DNA of 64,000 nt from Sporosarcina gallistercoris. GTDB taxonomy: Bacteria; Bacillota; Bacilli; Bacillales_A; Planococcaceae. Below are positions 45,751-53,919 of this stretch, piece after piece. The position numbers and the translations under genes were made by a program. Each line of letters opens with the position of its first letter. Within the stretch, counting starts at the first letter, position 1. The DNA is taken from positions 248,001 to 312,000 of the forward strand of contig NZ_JACSQY010000001.1 of NCBI RefSeq assembly GCF_014836415.1, in the 5' to 3' direction. Under the pieces are notes generated by a model, which was not told the origin of the DNA, ran no database searches, and saw only the letters and a list, made by a program, of their open reading frames with translations.

Positions 45751-46644
45751 TCACCCCATAATATTTTGATAGGTTAACAGCATCTCTTCCGTTGGGATTT
45801 GTGCATAGATCCGTGTGATGTTGAGGTCCGCATGTCCTAACACGTCTGCGATGAACTGTAAATCGGCTCCTCTCGCGAGCATGTTGGTCGCAAATGTATG
45901 CCGGCACATATGCGGATGGAAGGATTGGACGAGTCCAGCTTCACCACCTACTTTTTTCAACACTTTTCGAATCCCTTGTACTTGAAGACCATTGCCAAAT
46001 TTATTCATGAATAACGGATCTGAGGGTTTAGCTGAACGTCTTTCCAAATAGTCTTGAAGGACAAGTCCACATTCTTCAGAAAAATAAATCTGTCTTATTT
46101 TTCGTCCTTTCCCCGTGACATCCATTTTTCGTTTGTTAAAATCAATATCCTGAACGTGTAAACTAGCGACTTCTGAGACACGGCAGCCCGTGGAAAACAG
46201 GAATAACAACAGGGCCCGATTTCGAATCGATAGCTGTTCAGCACTCACTTTCACACGAGCATATTCAAATTCGTCCAAGTACTTCGGCAACGAGTGAGGA
46301 ATTTTAGGTCGCCACCGTTTTTTCACGACCGTGATTTCCATGTACTCTTCTTCTAAACAAAAGCTGAAAAATGAAGAGACGGCGGATAGATACAAATCAA
46401 TCGTGCGCGGTTTCTTTCCTTCCGACATAGTAGTTAACCACGTTAACACATCGTCGCTCGTAATCTCTTCTAACGGAATCGTACACTGTTGAAAGAATGC
46501 TTCGATAATCCTTCGATACTTCTCAATGGTTGCTACCGCCTTATCAGCTAACTTCAGACTGAGTAAATACTCATTTAATGTTTGTCGTGTTTCTTCTAGT
46601 AAATGGCCAGCGCTACTTTCCCAATAGATTTTCGTTTCACTCAG
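45751..46644 (-). CDS. tyrosine recombinase, slot 1 of array 2, probable CTG start
   Basis: Counterpart of 19026-19919. A start at the first ATG (46449) would remove most of the core-binding domain. The frame continues upstream with SETKIYWESSAGHLLEETRQ and NEYLLSLKLADKAVATIEKY, matching the paralogue including its YW motif. The frame is closed by TGA at 46651-46653; the only start-like codon at the right place is CTG at 46644, with AGAGGTG 7 bp upstream. That gives 894 bp, exactly the length of the paralogue. The active site is intact: Arg in TGCRVSEV, Lys in TGKGRKIRQIYF, His/Arg in HPHMCRHTFATNML, His in LGHADLNIT and Tyr in RIYAQIP. Confidence 0.85.
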   Translation of the reverse strand: MSETKIYWESSAGHLLEETRQTLNEYLLSLKLADKAVATIEKYRRIIEAFFQQCTIPLEEITSDDVLTWLTTMSEGKKPRTIDLYLSAVSSFFSFCLEEEYMEITVVKKRWRPKIPHSLPKYLDEFEYARVKVSAEQLSIRNRALLLFLFSTGCRVSEVASLHVQDIDFNKRKMDVTGKGRKIRQIYFSEECGLVLQDYLERRSAKPSDPLFMNKFGNGLQVQGIRKVLKKVGGEAGLVQSFHPHMCRHTFATNMLARGADLQFIADVLGHADLNITRIYAQIPTEEMLLTYQNIMG

Positions 46645-46861
46645 TTTGTTTCACCTCTTTTCATCTCGCCATCTTCGTTACTATCAATATGACCTATTAT
46701 TTCGGTATTTATACTAACGTGAGTTTTATTAAATGATTTATATATGAGGAATGCACTTTACTGTGGATGATTGCTTTTATTGAGGTTTTCGAGGTGTTAT
46801 AAGAAGCTCTTTCCAAGGGAGGCTTTCCTTGTGCAACAGTTGTCAGGCAAGAATAGCAAAA

Positions 46862-46893
46862 AGCCCTTCAACCAACTGATTGGTTAAAGGGCT
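46862..46893. terminator. terminator-like hairpin
   Basis: The stem AGCCCTTCAACCA / TGGTTAAAGGGCT has one bulge, with an A-tract on its left that becomes a T-tract on the minus strand. Confidence 0.65.
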
Positions 46894-47025
46894 CGTAGGT
46901 TATATGGTTTTGTATGTAGAAGGAGACGTATCGAAATAGAGGCAAACTACAGGGATCCTGGTGTTAGCAAGCCAACAGCAAAATAACATACCAATACATA
47001 GATAGTGTCTGTTTTCCGGCAAAAA

Positions 47026-47070
47026 AAATAAACCGCCTCTGAGCCTGCAAGTATAAGGTTGGTTTATTTT
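47026..47070. terminator. bidirectional terminator-like hairpin
   Basis: The stem AAATAAACC / GGTTTATTT has a ~26-nt loop, with A and T tracts on both sides. It could terminate the small gene at 47319-47630. Confidence 0.6.
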
Positions 47071-47318
47071 TACCTATTGTGCGAATCGCATTTGAAACGG
47101 ATGTTATACAACCACCAGTTTACCTAAGACACAATGACACTAGGTATGGTTCCAGTATAACATGCTATCTTATCTCTGTCTTTCATAGAACATTTACATC
47201 TTGATTCGCTCAATCACCTTGATAATGTAGATGGCCCATCAGATTTCCATATTTATTTAAACTCCTGACTCACCTTATGAGCTAACAGATTCACATTCCG
47301 ACAAATTATCTATTAATT

Positions 47319-47630
47319 TCATCTACACTTATTTTTTCTATACTCCTCAAAATCTATTATTTCGACTTCTTGTCCAGATTCTCTCGCATCCTTATAGTCT
47401 TTTTCACCGTTTTCATCTACTTGTACATAAATATTATCGTCTTCAACTTTTGTAATATCACAAGACAGTTTAACTGCTACTTCTTCATCAAATTTATTCC
47501 ATGTAATTGCATTCACCATTATTTTACCGCCTACTGACAATTCTTCCAAGTTACCATGATAATCTTGTTTCATCTTAACTGGTTTCTTTCTGCCTTGCAT
47601 TGTTAAATATATAGTTAATTCAATAGCCAT
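47319..47630 (-). CDS. hypothetical small protein between S-layer exon and recombinase array 2
   Basis: A 103-aa soluble, charged protein not recognised. It begins MAIELTIYLTMQGRKKPVKM, has a beta-rich middle (GGKIMVNAITWNKFDEEVAVKL, DDNIYVQVDENGEKDY) and an acidic/basic end. The ATG at 47630 has AAAGGAG at 8 bp, a good ribosome site, so translation is likely. Module 1 has no counterpart at the same place. Its role in the module is unknown; it may simply be a passenger. Confidence 0.55.
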   Translation of the reverse strand: MAIELTIYLTMQGRKKPVKMKQDYHGNLEELSVGGKIMVNAITWNKFDEEVAVKLSCDITKVEDDNIYVQVDENGEKDYKDARESGQEVEIIDFEEYRKNKCR

Positions 47631-47823
47631 TTACATTCTCCTTTTTATTAAAGACTCAAGATGCATGAATAATTTTATATGTTTCTCATAAATCTATCCG
47701 GTAAGTTAAACATATGCAGCTTCCCATTGCTTATCCTTCTTTCGGGATACAAGTTGTTAATACCATCGGTGAAGAGAATCAAATCCCCTTGAATATGTCA
47801 ATTTTCTGTCCAGCACATAAAGC

Positions 47824-47849
47824 CCTCTAACCGATTACTCGATTAGAGG
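47824..47849 (-). terminator. terminator downstream of S-layer 3' exon 2
   Basis: An 11-bp stem (CCTCTAATCGA / TCGGTTAGAGG) with a 4-nt loop is followed on the minus strand by GCTTTATG. It is the counterpart of 20414-20440. Confidence 0.7.
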
Positions 47850-47920
47850 ACTCATCCATTCACCAATCAAGTTTCCTGATTAGTGTCTGAGTTATTAAGT
47901 GCACAGGCACGCGTATTCAG

Positions 47921-49117
47921 TTATTCTTTAATAAATTTAGTTGTAGTTACTACAAATGGATTAATAGTATTCAACTGCAACTTGTATCTAGTAGATGTAT
48001 CACCTTTTTTATAAACAGTGATTTTGTATCCTTTTAAAGGGTCTTTTGCATTACCAGAGTTGATCTTAGCAGGATCGATTAAATCTGATGCACTGATTAA
48101 ATCATTTTCAACTGTCAACAAGACAACATTCTTGTCAGTATCATTGCTGAATTTCACCTTACTCCAATCAATTGCAGTAGACCAGCCTGATTCCGGTGTT
48201 GTATCTTTCACTTTACCGAGAACCGTTTTGACTTCACTTGCTGTAAGATCTTTTGCTTCTGCTTGTGTAGCAGGCGTACCATTATCTTTTTTAATAGCCC
48301 CATCAGCACGGTATACGCGAGTAACCTGGAACTGAAGATATTCATTTAAAAAGCTTTCAGCATTAGTGATGTTTGTAGTATCTACATCGTCACTAAATGT
48401 AATTGCGAGCTTCTCACCGCTTAGAGCAATACCAGTGACTGTCTTATTTTTAAGTTCCTCACTTTGTCCAGTTTGAACATTTCCTGTTGAAGTAGTAGGA
48501 GCATTTCCTGTTACGTCAACAGGAGCATTAGCTGTTACATTTGAGATCGTTCCTGCATTATCAACAGTTGTGCCTGTCGCAGCTGCATCAATTGTTAATG
48601 TTCCAACCACCGCACCAGCTGCTACATTAAGAACAACATTTGGCTTTGTAACATTAATTGCACTTCCTGTTAGGTTACCTCTCAACTCAATCGATTCTGA
48701 GGATGTCGGTGTTAATTCTATCGTACCGAATGAACCACCATTAGCATCTAAAATAGCACCTGATTGAACGACTGTGTTTGCAATTGCTGTGCCAGAATTT
48801 GATTCGATACGAACACTATCATCATTTTTCACAGTCAGGTTATCTGCAGTAACATTATTTAGATGAATACTGTTAGTCGCACCAGATAAAACTACAATAT
48901 TAGTAGCTGTTACGTTATTTAAAGTAACCGTCCCATTTGCACCTGGATTCACATAAACAGTTCCGTTTATTACTAGATTCTTTAAAGTAGCATCAGAATT
49001 GACATATAAATTACCATTTAAAGTTGTCGAAGTTGCTGGTCCATATGTTGAGTTACTTGTAACTTCATAGATACCTGAATACGTTCCTGCCGTATTCAAA
49101 GCACTTGCATTTAAGCT
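47921..49117 (-). CDS. S-layer C-terminal beta-helix exon (module 2), no own start
   Basis: A reading frame of 398 codons that opens at the predicted intron 3' end (AGC at 49117). Residues 1-200 show beta-helix-like repeats (TLNGNLYVNSDATLKNLVING, TVYVNPGANGTVTLNNVTAT, VVLSGATNSIHLNNVTADNL). A C-terminal globular domain (KTVTGIALSGEKLAITFSDD, to VVTTTKFIKE) follows. There is no Cys, signal peptide or SLH domain. The first codons SLNASALNTAGTYSG correspond to SAEDLINATSGTHTG in module 1, and both then reach (Y)GPAT. No start codon has a ribosome site (a TTG at 49099 is the first candidate), so I infer expression through splicing to the body exon at 49998-52571. Confidence 0.7.
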   Translation of the reverse strand, partial: SLNASALNTAGTYSGIYEVTSNSTYGPATSTTLNGNLYVNSDATLKNLVINGTVYVNPGANGTVTLNNVTATNIVVLSGATNSIHLNNVTADNLTVKNDDSVRIESNSGTAIANTVVQSGAILDANGGSFGTIELTPTSSESIELRGNLTGSAINVTKPNVVLNVAAGAVVGTLTIDAAATGTTVDNAGTISNVTANAPVDVTGNAPTTSTGNVQTGQSEELKNKTVTGIALSGEKLAITFSDDVDTTNITNAESFLNEYLQFQVTRVYRADGAIKKDNGTPATQAEAKDLTASEVKTVLGKVKDTTPESGWSTAIDWSKVKFSNDTDKNVVLLTVENDLISASDLIDPAKINSGNAKDPLKGYKITVYKKGDTSTRYKLQLNTINPFVVTTTKFIKE

Positions 49118-50000
49118 ATTCCCTTCTTATACTACATTCCAGTAGCTTTCGATTAGGGCCTACACCGGACAAGCGACTTTCATCGCATACGGCGTGCCAT
49201 CAACAGTTGCATTCATTTCCTGCCAATTCCCTTGGATTTTAATGATACCTTTGAATCTGTTAAAATATACCTATATAAATTACAAATAGATGGGCCAATC
49301 ACATCTAAGTGATTGGCCCTACTATTCTATTGGAAAGCTACATTTTTAGGGAAATAAGCTTTTTGAATACGTACCACTGACTAGGTTCCTTCGCTCCTGT
49401 TGGTTTTACCCTCCTTATAAGTTACCTTATAAGTACAAACGGTCAACTATCCACACTACTATGAACCGGCTGCCGTCTTAATAGGATCGCTGGCGCTGAA
49501 TCACCTAGCCTATTAAGACTTCAAACGTTCCGCTACGTCCATCCCTGGTTTTGACAACCTTAGATCTCCACTATCCAGGAGAGAGAAAGAACAGGTTAAC
49601 AGTCAATTTCACTGATCTCCATTCCATCATTTCATATGGAAGGATGAGTACCGAACCCCTAGCTTAATTTCGCGACACTCACTACCTCACCCTGCCTACA
49701 TGGATTCGTCTACCTGACCATAGTTGTCTTTTATGGAGCCCCGCCTCGGCACTACCGAGTACGACTTTACCTGACTTAATCCCTTTTGCGTATTTACTCA
49801 GCGCATCACTGGATCCAGGAGGATTAGGCACATGCATAAAGACTGTTTAGCAAGATCCGGAATTACACCGAATAATTGGAACATAACAGTTAGAATAAAA
49901 CCTCATGGAAAACTACTAATTAAAGCAATTCCATGAGGCATATTCCACTAATTTCACTAGCGAACTAGCTTATATAGTAACGTTTCGTTTATTTTTATTA
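49118..50000 (-). ncRNA. ORF-less group II intron, copy 2
   Basis: Second copy of the element at 21662-22543. Domain V (49195-49162) is identical to copy 1. Domain VI differs in its upper part but keeps pairing (CTAC/GTAG). The domain IV hairpin (49292-49319) reads GGGCCAATCAC / GTGATTGGCCC where copy 1 has GGATCAATCAC / GTGATTGATCC, so two base pairs changed on both strands together, which shows selection for RNA structure. EBS1 candidate AGGGGTT (49660-49654) can pair with AACTCCT at the end of the upstream frame. The intron would begin with the TAA stop and end at GGGAAT (49118). No intron-encoded protein is present, so splicing would need RNA alone or a maturase encoded elsewhere. Confidence 0.8.
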
Positions 50001-52571
50001 AGGAGTTACAACAATGTTCGTGATTTTTGATGCGTCAGTAGTTACTGTAAATGCTTTAGTTTGCTGTGTACCAGAAGCTTTTGTAATTGTTGCTGTTAAT
50101 ACTTCACTTCCTGGACCACTTACAAATGCACCCGCATTAGATACGTAAGTTCCAGCTGCAGAAGTCCAAGCTACTGTAACTCCTGTGTCTCCAACAGTAG
50201 TTGGTAAAGAACCCAAATTATCTCCAGCAACTGAGATTGTAGGTGTTGCAAGGTTTGCTTTAGCTGCCGAAATCGAAGCGTTAGCTGCTGCTGCATCTGC
50301 AGTTGGAGTATTTTTCAAAGTAGCAGTAACTTTTAATGGGTTAGCAGCAACGCCACTAAACTTAACAACTGTATTGAATACTGAATTAGCTGTGAATTCT
50401 TTTACACTTGCATCTGATGCACCATTTTTATCAAAGATCAAATCACCAGATACTTTGTTAAATGTTAGAGTTGCATCAATTGCAGGAGTTGAACCATCTG
50501 CAAGTGTAACTTTTACACCAGTTGTTTCATTTGCTGCAACGCTAACACCATAAGTGTCAGTTACAATAAAGTCAACTTTTGATTTTAAAGCTTCAATATC
50601 AAATGCAGCTGCATTAGTCCACTCAATGTCTTTAACTTCTACTAGCTTTTCAGTACCTGCAACCATAGCAGGAGCTTTAGTATTTGTAACAATCTTAACA
50701 TCTGCAACTTTTGGAGCTACATTAGAATACGTGATTTCTTTTGTTAGAGTTTCTCCAGTAGCATTAATAGTAATAGTTACATTCTTTTTAGCAGTTGTTG
50801 CATTAGATTCGAAGTTAACTTTAGCTCCGTTAGCTGGTTTGCCAGTTACTGTGAAGTCTTTATCTTCAACAAGTTTAACAACTTCGCCTGATGCAGTAGT
50901 CGCATTCACAACCATTTTCTCAGTGTTATATGCAGCAACAACTTCGTTATCAGCATTAACGTAGATAGGTGAAAGATCTTCTACTTTAAATGAAGCGAAA
51001 TCAGAGTTCTTTACAACTGTGAAAGCTTTTGTAAATGCACTTGCTTCCACTGGAGCAGCACCATTAATTAACTTGAATGTTAATACTTCAGATGATTTTT
51101 CTGTACCAACTACAGGCTTAACAGTCCACTTTTTATTTGCACTAGCATCATTTGCTAATGTAAACGTAGTAGCGGAAGGAGCAGTAACTTGGAATTCAAG
51201 GTCTTTAAGAATATCTTCATCAGTGATAACTTGACCATACTGATCTTCAACCATTAGGTCCGTGTTACTAATCACTGAACCTGTAGTGTCGTTAGAAAGA
51301 AGTGCAGTTCTGATGTCCTTGTCAAGACCTGTAATCACAGTAGCAACTGCTTCTGCTTTAGGTGTTACTGTTTGTGTTGAAACTTTACCAGAAGTTGTAG
51401 TAACGACAACTGTTACTGGTACGTCTTTTGTTACATTTACTTCTTTAGCACCAGGTACAGCATTGTGAGTTACTTTTACAAACAAACCTTTATCCTTAAC
51501 TTCTACAACTTCACCAACTGAAGTAGTAATGTTATCTTTTACTTTAGCTAACTCAGCTTTAGTTTTAATTTCATTACCTTTAGTATCAGTAACCATCAAC
51601 GGGAACATGATGTCCTTTTTAGCAGTTACTAATTCTGATGGAGAACTTAATGTTACAGAGTTAAACTTAAGTCCTTCGTTAACCGTAACTGTTGCTGTAG
51701 AATTTGCACCAGTAGTCTTAGAAATAAATAGGACATTTGAAGTCCCTGCCAATCCTGCCTTAGAAACCTCTAGAGCTAATACTTGTTTACCATCAATTGT
51801 TACTTCTTTGATTTTGTTATCCGCAGTACCTAAGAAATCAACGACTGCTGGATTTGTGTTTGTAACTACAAGCTCGTTGTTAGCACGTGTAGCACTAGTA
51901 ACTTCTTTTCCATACTGATCTACGACAGTAACTGGAAGGTAAAACTTATCTTTAGAGAAGTCTGTTGTTCCTTCAGTTAGTTCTTTACCATCTTTATTGT
52001 ACAATGCACCTACTGTTGCTTTAGCAGCAGCGGACTTATTTGAAAGTGTAAGCTGTTTTGTAGTGGAAACACCAGTTGCTCCATCTACAAGAGTAATATT
52101 GATTTTGTCATCAAGTTTCGCGCCTGAAACAAGATTAAATTCTATTGAACCATCTGATTTCACTGTAGCGCCGTTAGCTGCTCCAGTTACAGTTTTGACT
52201 AATGATGCACCATAAAGTTTAGTGATGTCTTCACCATATTGGTTTGTAACCTGATATGCAGCAGTTGCTTTGTTTCCATCAGCCATTGGAGCTTGATCAG
52301 ATAGTACTTCAATAGCAGTGACTTTTTCGTTTTGAACAGTAACACTACCTGTTAGAGCGTCTTTGTCTTTTTGAGCAACCTTAACAGTATATTCGCCTTC
52401 TGTTAACTTAGAAGTAAGCTCAATCATTGCCGTTTTGTTATCAGCTGACATAGTAACTCCAGCAATGTTAGTTTTAACAGCACCTTTGTTTACTGTGAAG
52501 TCCGCAGCAGTAGCAGTTACAGGCTTTGTAAAAGTTACTGTAAGAGTTTTAGCGTTAGTCGCCTTTTCCAT
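49998..52571 (-). CDS. S-layer protein body cassette (module 2), lacks N-terminus and promoter
   Basis: A frame of ~857 codons encoding repeated Ig-like S-layer domains with QYG motifs (YQVTNQYGEDIT, TVVDQYGKEVT, MVEDQYGQVIT, IVTDTYGVSVA). It ends NIVVTP-stop right at the intron, as cassette 1 ends VSSTVTP. It starts inside what should be the middle of an S-layer protein: MEKATNAKTLTVTFTKPV. The ATG at 52571 is created where the junction meets the flanking hairpin and has no ribosome site; an ATG at 52598 lies in the hairpin itself. The resC terminator and this hairpin shield it from upstream transcription. Signal peptide and SLH domains are absent. I infer a silent cassette. Confidence 0.75.
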   Translation of the reverse strand: MEKATNAKTLTVTFTKPVTATAADFTVNKGAVKTNIAGVTMSADNKTAMIELTSKLTEGEYTVKVAQKDKDALTGSVTVQNEKVTAIEVLSDQAPMADGNKATAAYQVTNQYGEDITKLYGASLVKTVTGAANGATVKSDGSIEFNLVSGAKLDDKINITLVDGATGVSTTKQLTLSNKSAAAKATVGALYNKDGKELTEGTTDFSKDKFYLPVTVVDQYGKEVTSATRANNELVVTNTNPAVVDFLGTADNKIKEVTIDGKQVLALEVSKAGLAGTSNVLFISKTTGANSTATVTVNEGLKFNSVTLSSPSELVTAKKDIMFPLMVTDTKGNEIKTKAELAKVKDNITTSVGEVVEVKDKGLFVKVTHNAVPGAKEVNVTKDVPVTVVVTTTSGKVSTQTVTPKAEAVATVITGLDKDIRTALLSNDTTGSVISNTDLMVEDQYGQVITDEDILKDLEFQVTAPSATTFTLANDASANKKWTVKPVVGTEKSSEVLTFKLINGAAPVEASAFTKAFTVVKNSDFASFKVEDLSPIYVNADNEVVAAYNTEKMVVNATTASGEVVKLVEDKDFTVTGKPANGAKVNFESNATTAKKNVTITINATGETLTKEITYSNVAPKVADVKIVTNTKAPAMVAGTEKLVEVKDIEWTNAAAFDIEALKSKVDFIVTDTYGVSVAANETTGVKVTLADGSTPAIDATLTFNKVSGDLIFDKNGASDASVKEFTANSVFNTVVKFSGVAANPLKVTATLKNTPTADAAAANASISAAKANLATPTISVAGDNLGSLPTTVGDTGVTVAWTSAAGTYVSNAGAFVSGPGSEVLTATITKASGTQQTKAFTVTTDASKITNIVVTP
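52550..52569 (-). other. cassette junction site 2 (candidate recombination site)
   Basis: GGAAAAGGCGACTAACGCTA at the 5' edge of the module 2 body cassette. Coding continues as EKATNAK on one side, while the other side runs into an unrelated hairpin. It is shared with sites 1 and 3. Confidence 0.65.
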
Positions 52572-52587
52572 ACGATAAAATTTTATC

Positions 52588-52632
52588 AAAAAAGCCATGA
52601 ATCCTTTAGCACCAAGGGTTCATGGCTTTTTT
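52588..52632. terminator. hairpin upstream of cassette 2
   Basis: The stem AAAAAAGCCATGAA / TTCATGGCTTTTTT extends further with mismatches around CCTT/AAGG, with A/T tracts at both ends. It lies 18 bp from junction site 2, the same arrangement as at sites 1 and 3 but with a different stem sequence. Confidence 0.75.
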
Positions 52633-52701
52633 AATAAGAGAAATATTCTCGTTAGTATAATTTAAGGATAATAAAACACTGATCGTTAAAAAGATATTAA
52701 A

Positions 52702-52731
52702 AAACTGTGCAGCGGGTTGGCTGCACAGTTT
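52702..52731 (-). terminator. terminator of the resABC operon
   Basis: A perfect 12-bp stem (AAACTGTGCAGC / GCTGCACAGTTT) with a 6-nt loop starts 3 bp past the resC stop and is followed on the minus strand by T residues. It ends resABC before the S-layer cassette. Confidence 0.85.
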
Positions 52732-52734
52732 CCG

Positions 52735-53919
52735 TTATGCGTATGAGTGTAGACCTGCAATGATCAAGTTGACAGCTACTAAGTTGAACATGATGATGAC
52801 AAATCCGGCAACGGCAAGCCATGCCGATTTCTTGCCTTCCCATCCTTGAGATAGTCTAAGGTGCAAGAATGCTGCGTAGAACAGCCAAGTGATAAGAGCC
52901 CATACTTCTTTCGGGTCCCAGCCCCACATTCTTGACCACGCTTCGTGTGCCCAGATCATAGCGAAAATGAGCGCTCCAAGTGTAAAGACAGGGAAACCGA
53001 TAAGGACAGATCGATAGCCGATTTCATCCATCAATTGAGAATTAGCCTTCTTAGCAAATGGCTGCAAAAGTGCTGCAATCGGTCGTCGGAAAATGAGTCT
53101 GATTAGTATATAGAGAATGATCCCCGTAAATAATGACCACACAAATGTAGTGAGTGTTTTAGCATTCACGATTGCTGGCATCTCAGCCCAAGGCTTCATC
53201 GTTTCCGCAGTCACTTGCTCGTAATCATTCATCCCAAATAACGCGGGCATATTATAGGTGATTTCTAAAGACTTACCGTTTTTGTCCACATACGTGAACT
53301 CTGACTCATACCCTGCGATACTGAACGCTGTAGAAGATAACACAAATCCAAGGACTAGAACGACAGTGAACATGACCGCTTCCAGCCAAAAACGTTCTTT
53401 GGATTTCTTCGTTAAATCTACGTTCTTCACAAGATAGATCAGTCCTGCAACCGCACTGATCGCAAGAATCGATTCACCAAGAGCTGCGGTGATGACATGT
53501 ACCGTTAACCAATAACTCTTCAGTGCTGGAATGAGTGGTGTGATCTCTCTAGGGAACATGCTCGCATATGCAATAATGACAATCGCAATCGGAAGCGCAA
53601 ACAACCCGAGCGATGGTGTTTTGTAGATGAAGAAAATGAGAATGAATGATCCGACAAGCATCATACTGAATGCAGTGGTAAATTCAAACATATTACTGAC
53701 AGGAGCATGTCCTGACGCAATCCAGCGGGTGATGAAATAACCTAATTGAGAAACAAAACCTATGATTGTAACAACAATCCCGATTTTCCCCCACATGCTA
53801 TCTTTATAGGTTTTTTCCGTTTTAGAACCCTTGACCGCCCCTCCGAAAAAGAAGGTGCCGACTAGGTAGGCGATAAATGATACTAGCAGTAAATTCGCAC
53901 TTAATGCAGAGTAATCCAT
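52735..53919 (-). CDS. resC: cytochrome c biogenesis protein ResC (CcsA)
   Basis: A 394-aa polytopic membrane protein of system II cytochrome c maturation. With ResB it moves haem across the membrane and ligates it to apocytochrome c. The tryptophan-rich haem-handling motif is present as WGWDPKEVWALITWLFYAAFLHL near the C-terminus, and conserved histidines lie in LTVHVITAALG and IWAHEAWSRMWGW. About eight membrane helices are visible. The start overlaps the resB stop by one base (TAATG). Confidence 0.95.
   Translation of the reverse strand: MDYSALSANLLLVSFIAYLVGTFFFGGAVKGSKTEKTYKDSMWGKIGIVVTIIGFVSQLGYFITRWIASGHAPVSNMFEFTTAFSMMLVGSFILIFFIYKTPSLGLFALPIAIVIIAYASMFPREITPLIPALKSYWLTVHVITAALGESILAISAVAGLIYLVKNVDLTKKSKERFWLEAVMFTVVLVLGFVLSSTAFSIAGYESEFTYVDKNGKSLEITYNMPALFGMNDYEQVTAETMKPWAEMPAIVNAKTLTTFVWSLFTGIILYILIRLIFRRPIAALLQPFAKKANSQLMDEIGYRSVLIGFPVFTLGALIFAMIWAHEAWSRMWGWDPKEVWALITWLFYAAFLHLRLSQGWEGKKSAWLAVAGFVIIMFNLVAVNLIIAGLHSYA

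Larger units (their letters stand above)
46645..47318. other. intergenic region upstream of recombinase array 2
   Basis: About 670 bp without a supported gene. It should contain the array 2 promoter (just right of 46650). It has two terminator-like hairpins listed separately (46862-46893 and 47026-47070). Confidence 0.5.

Noticed and set aside
45751..45907. Upstream extension of the slot-2 recombinase of array 2 to 45907
   Set aside because: The added 54 residues overlap slot 1 in another frame and do not resemble the paralogue; ATG 45745 has a good ribosome site.
46862..47070. Possible CRISPR-like or repeat array among repeated hairpins near the recombinase arrays
   Set aside because: The hairpins differ in sequence and spacing; they are individual terminators, not a regular repeat-spacer array.
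50185..52215. Series of long plus-strand frames opposite the S-layer body of module 2
   Set aside because: They are antisense shadows caused by the Thr/Val/Ala-rich codon use of the S-layer gene, without ribosome sites.
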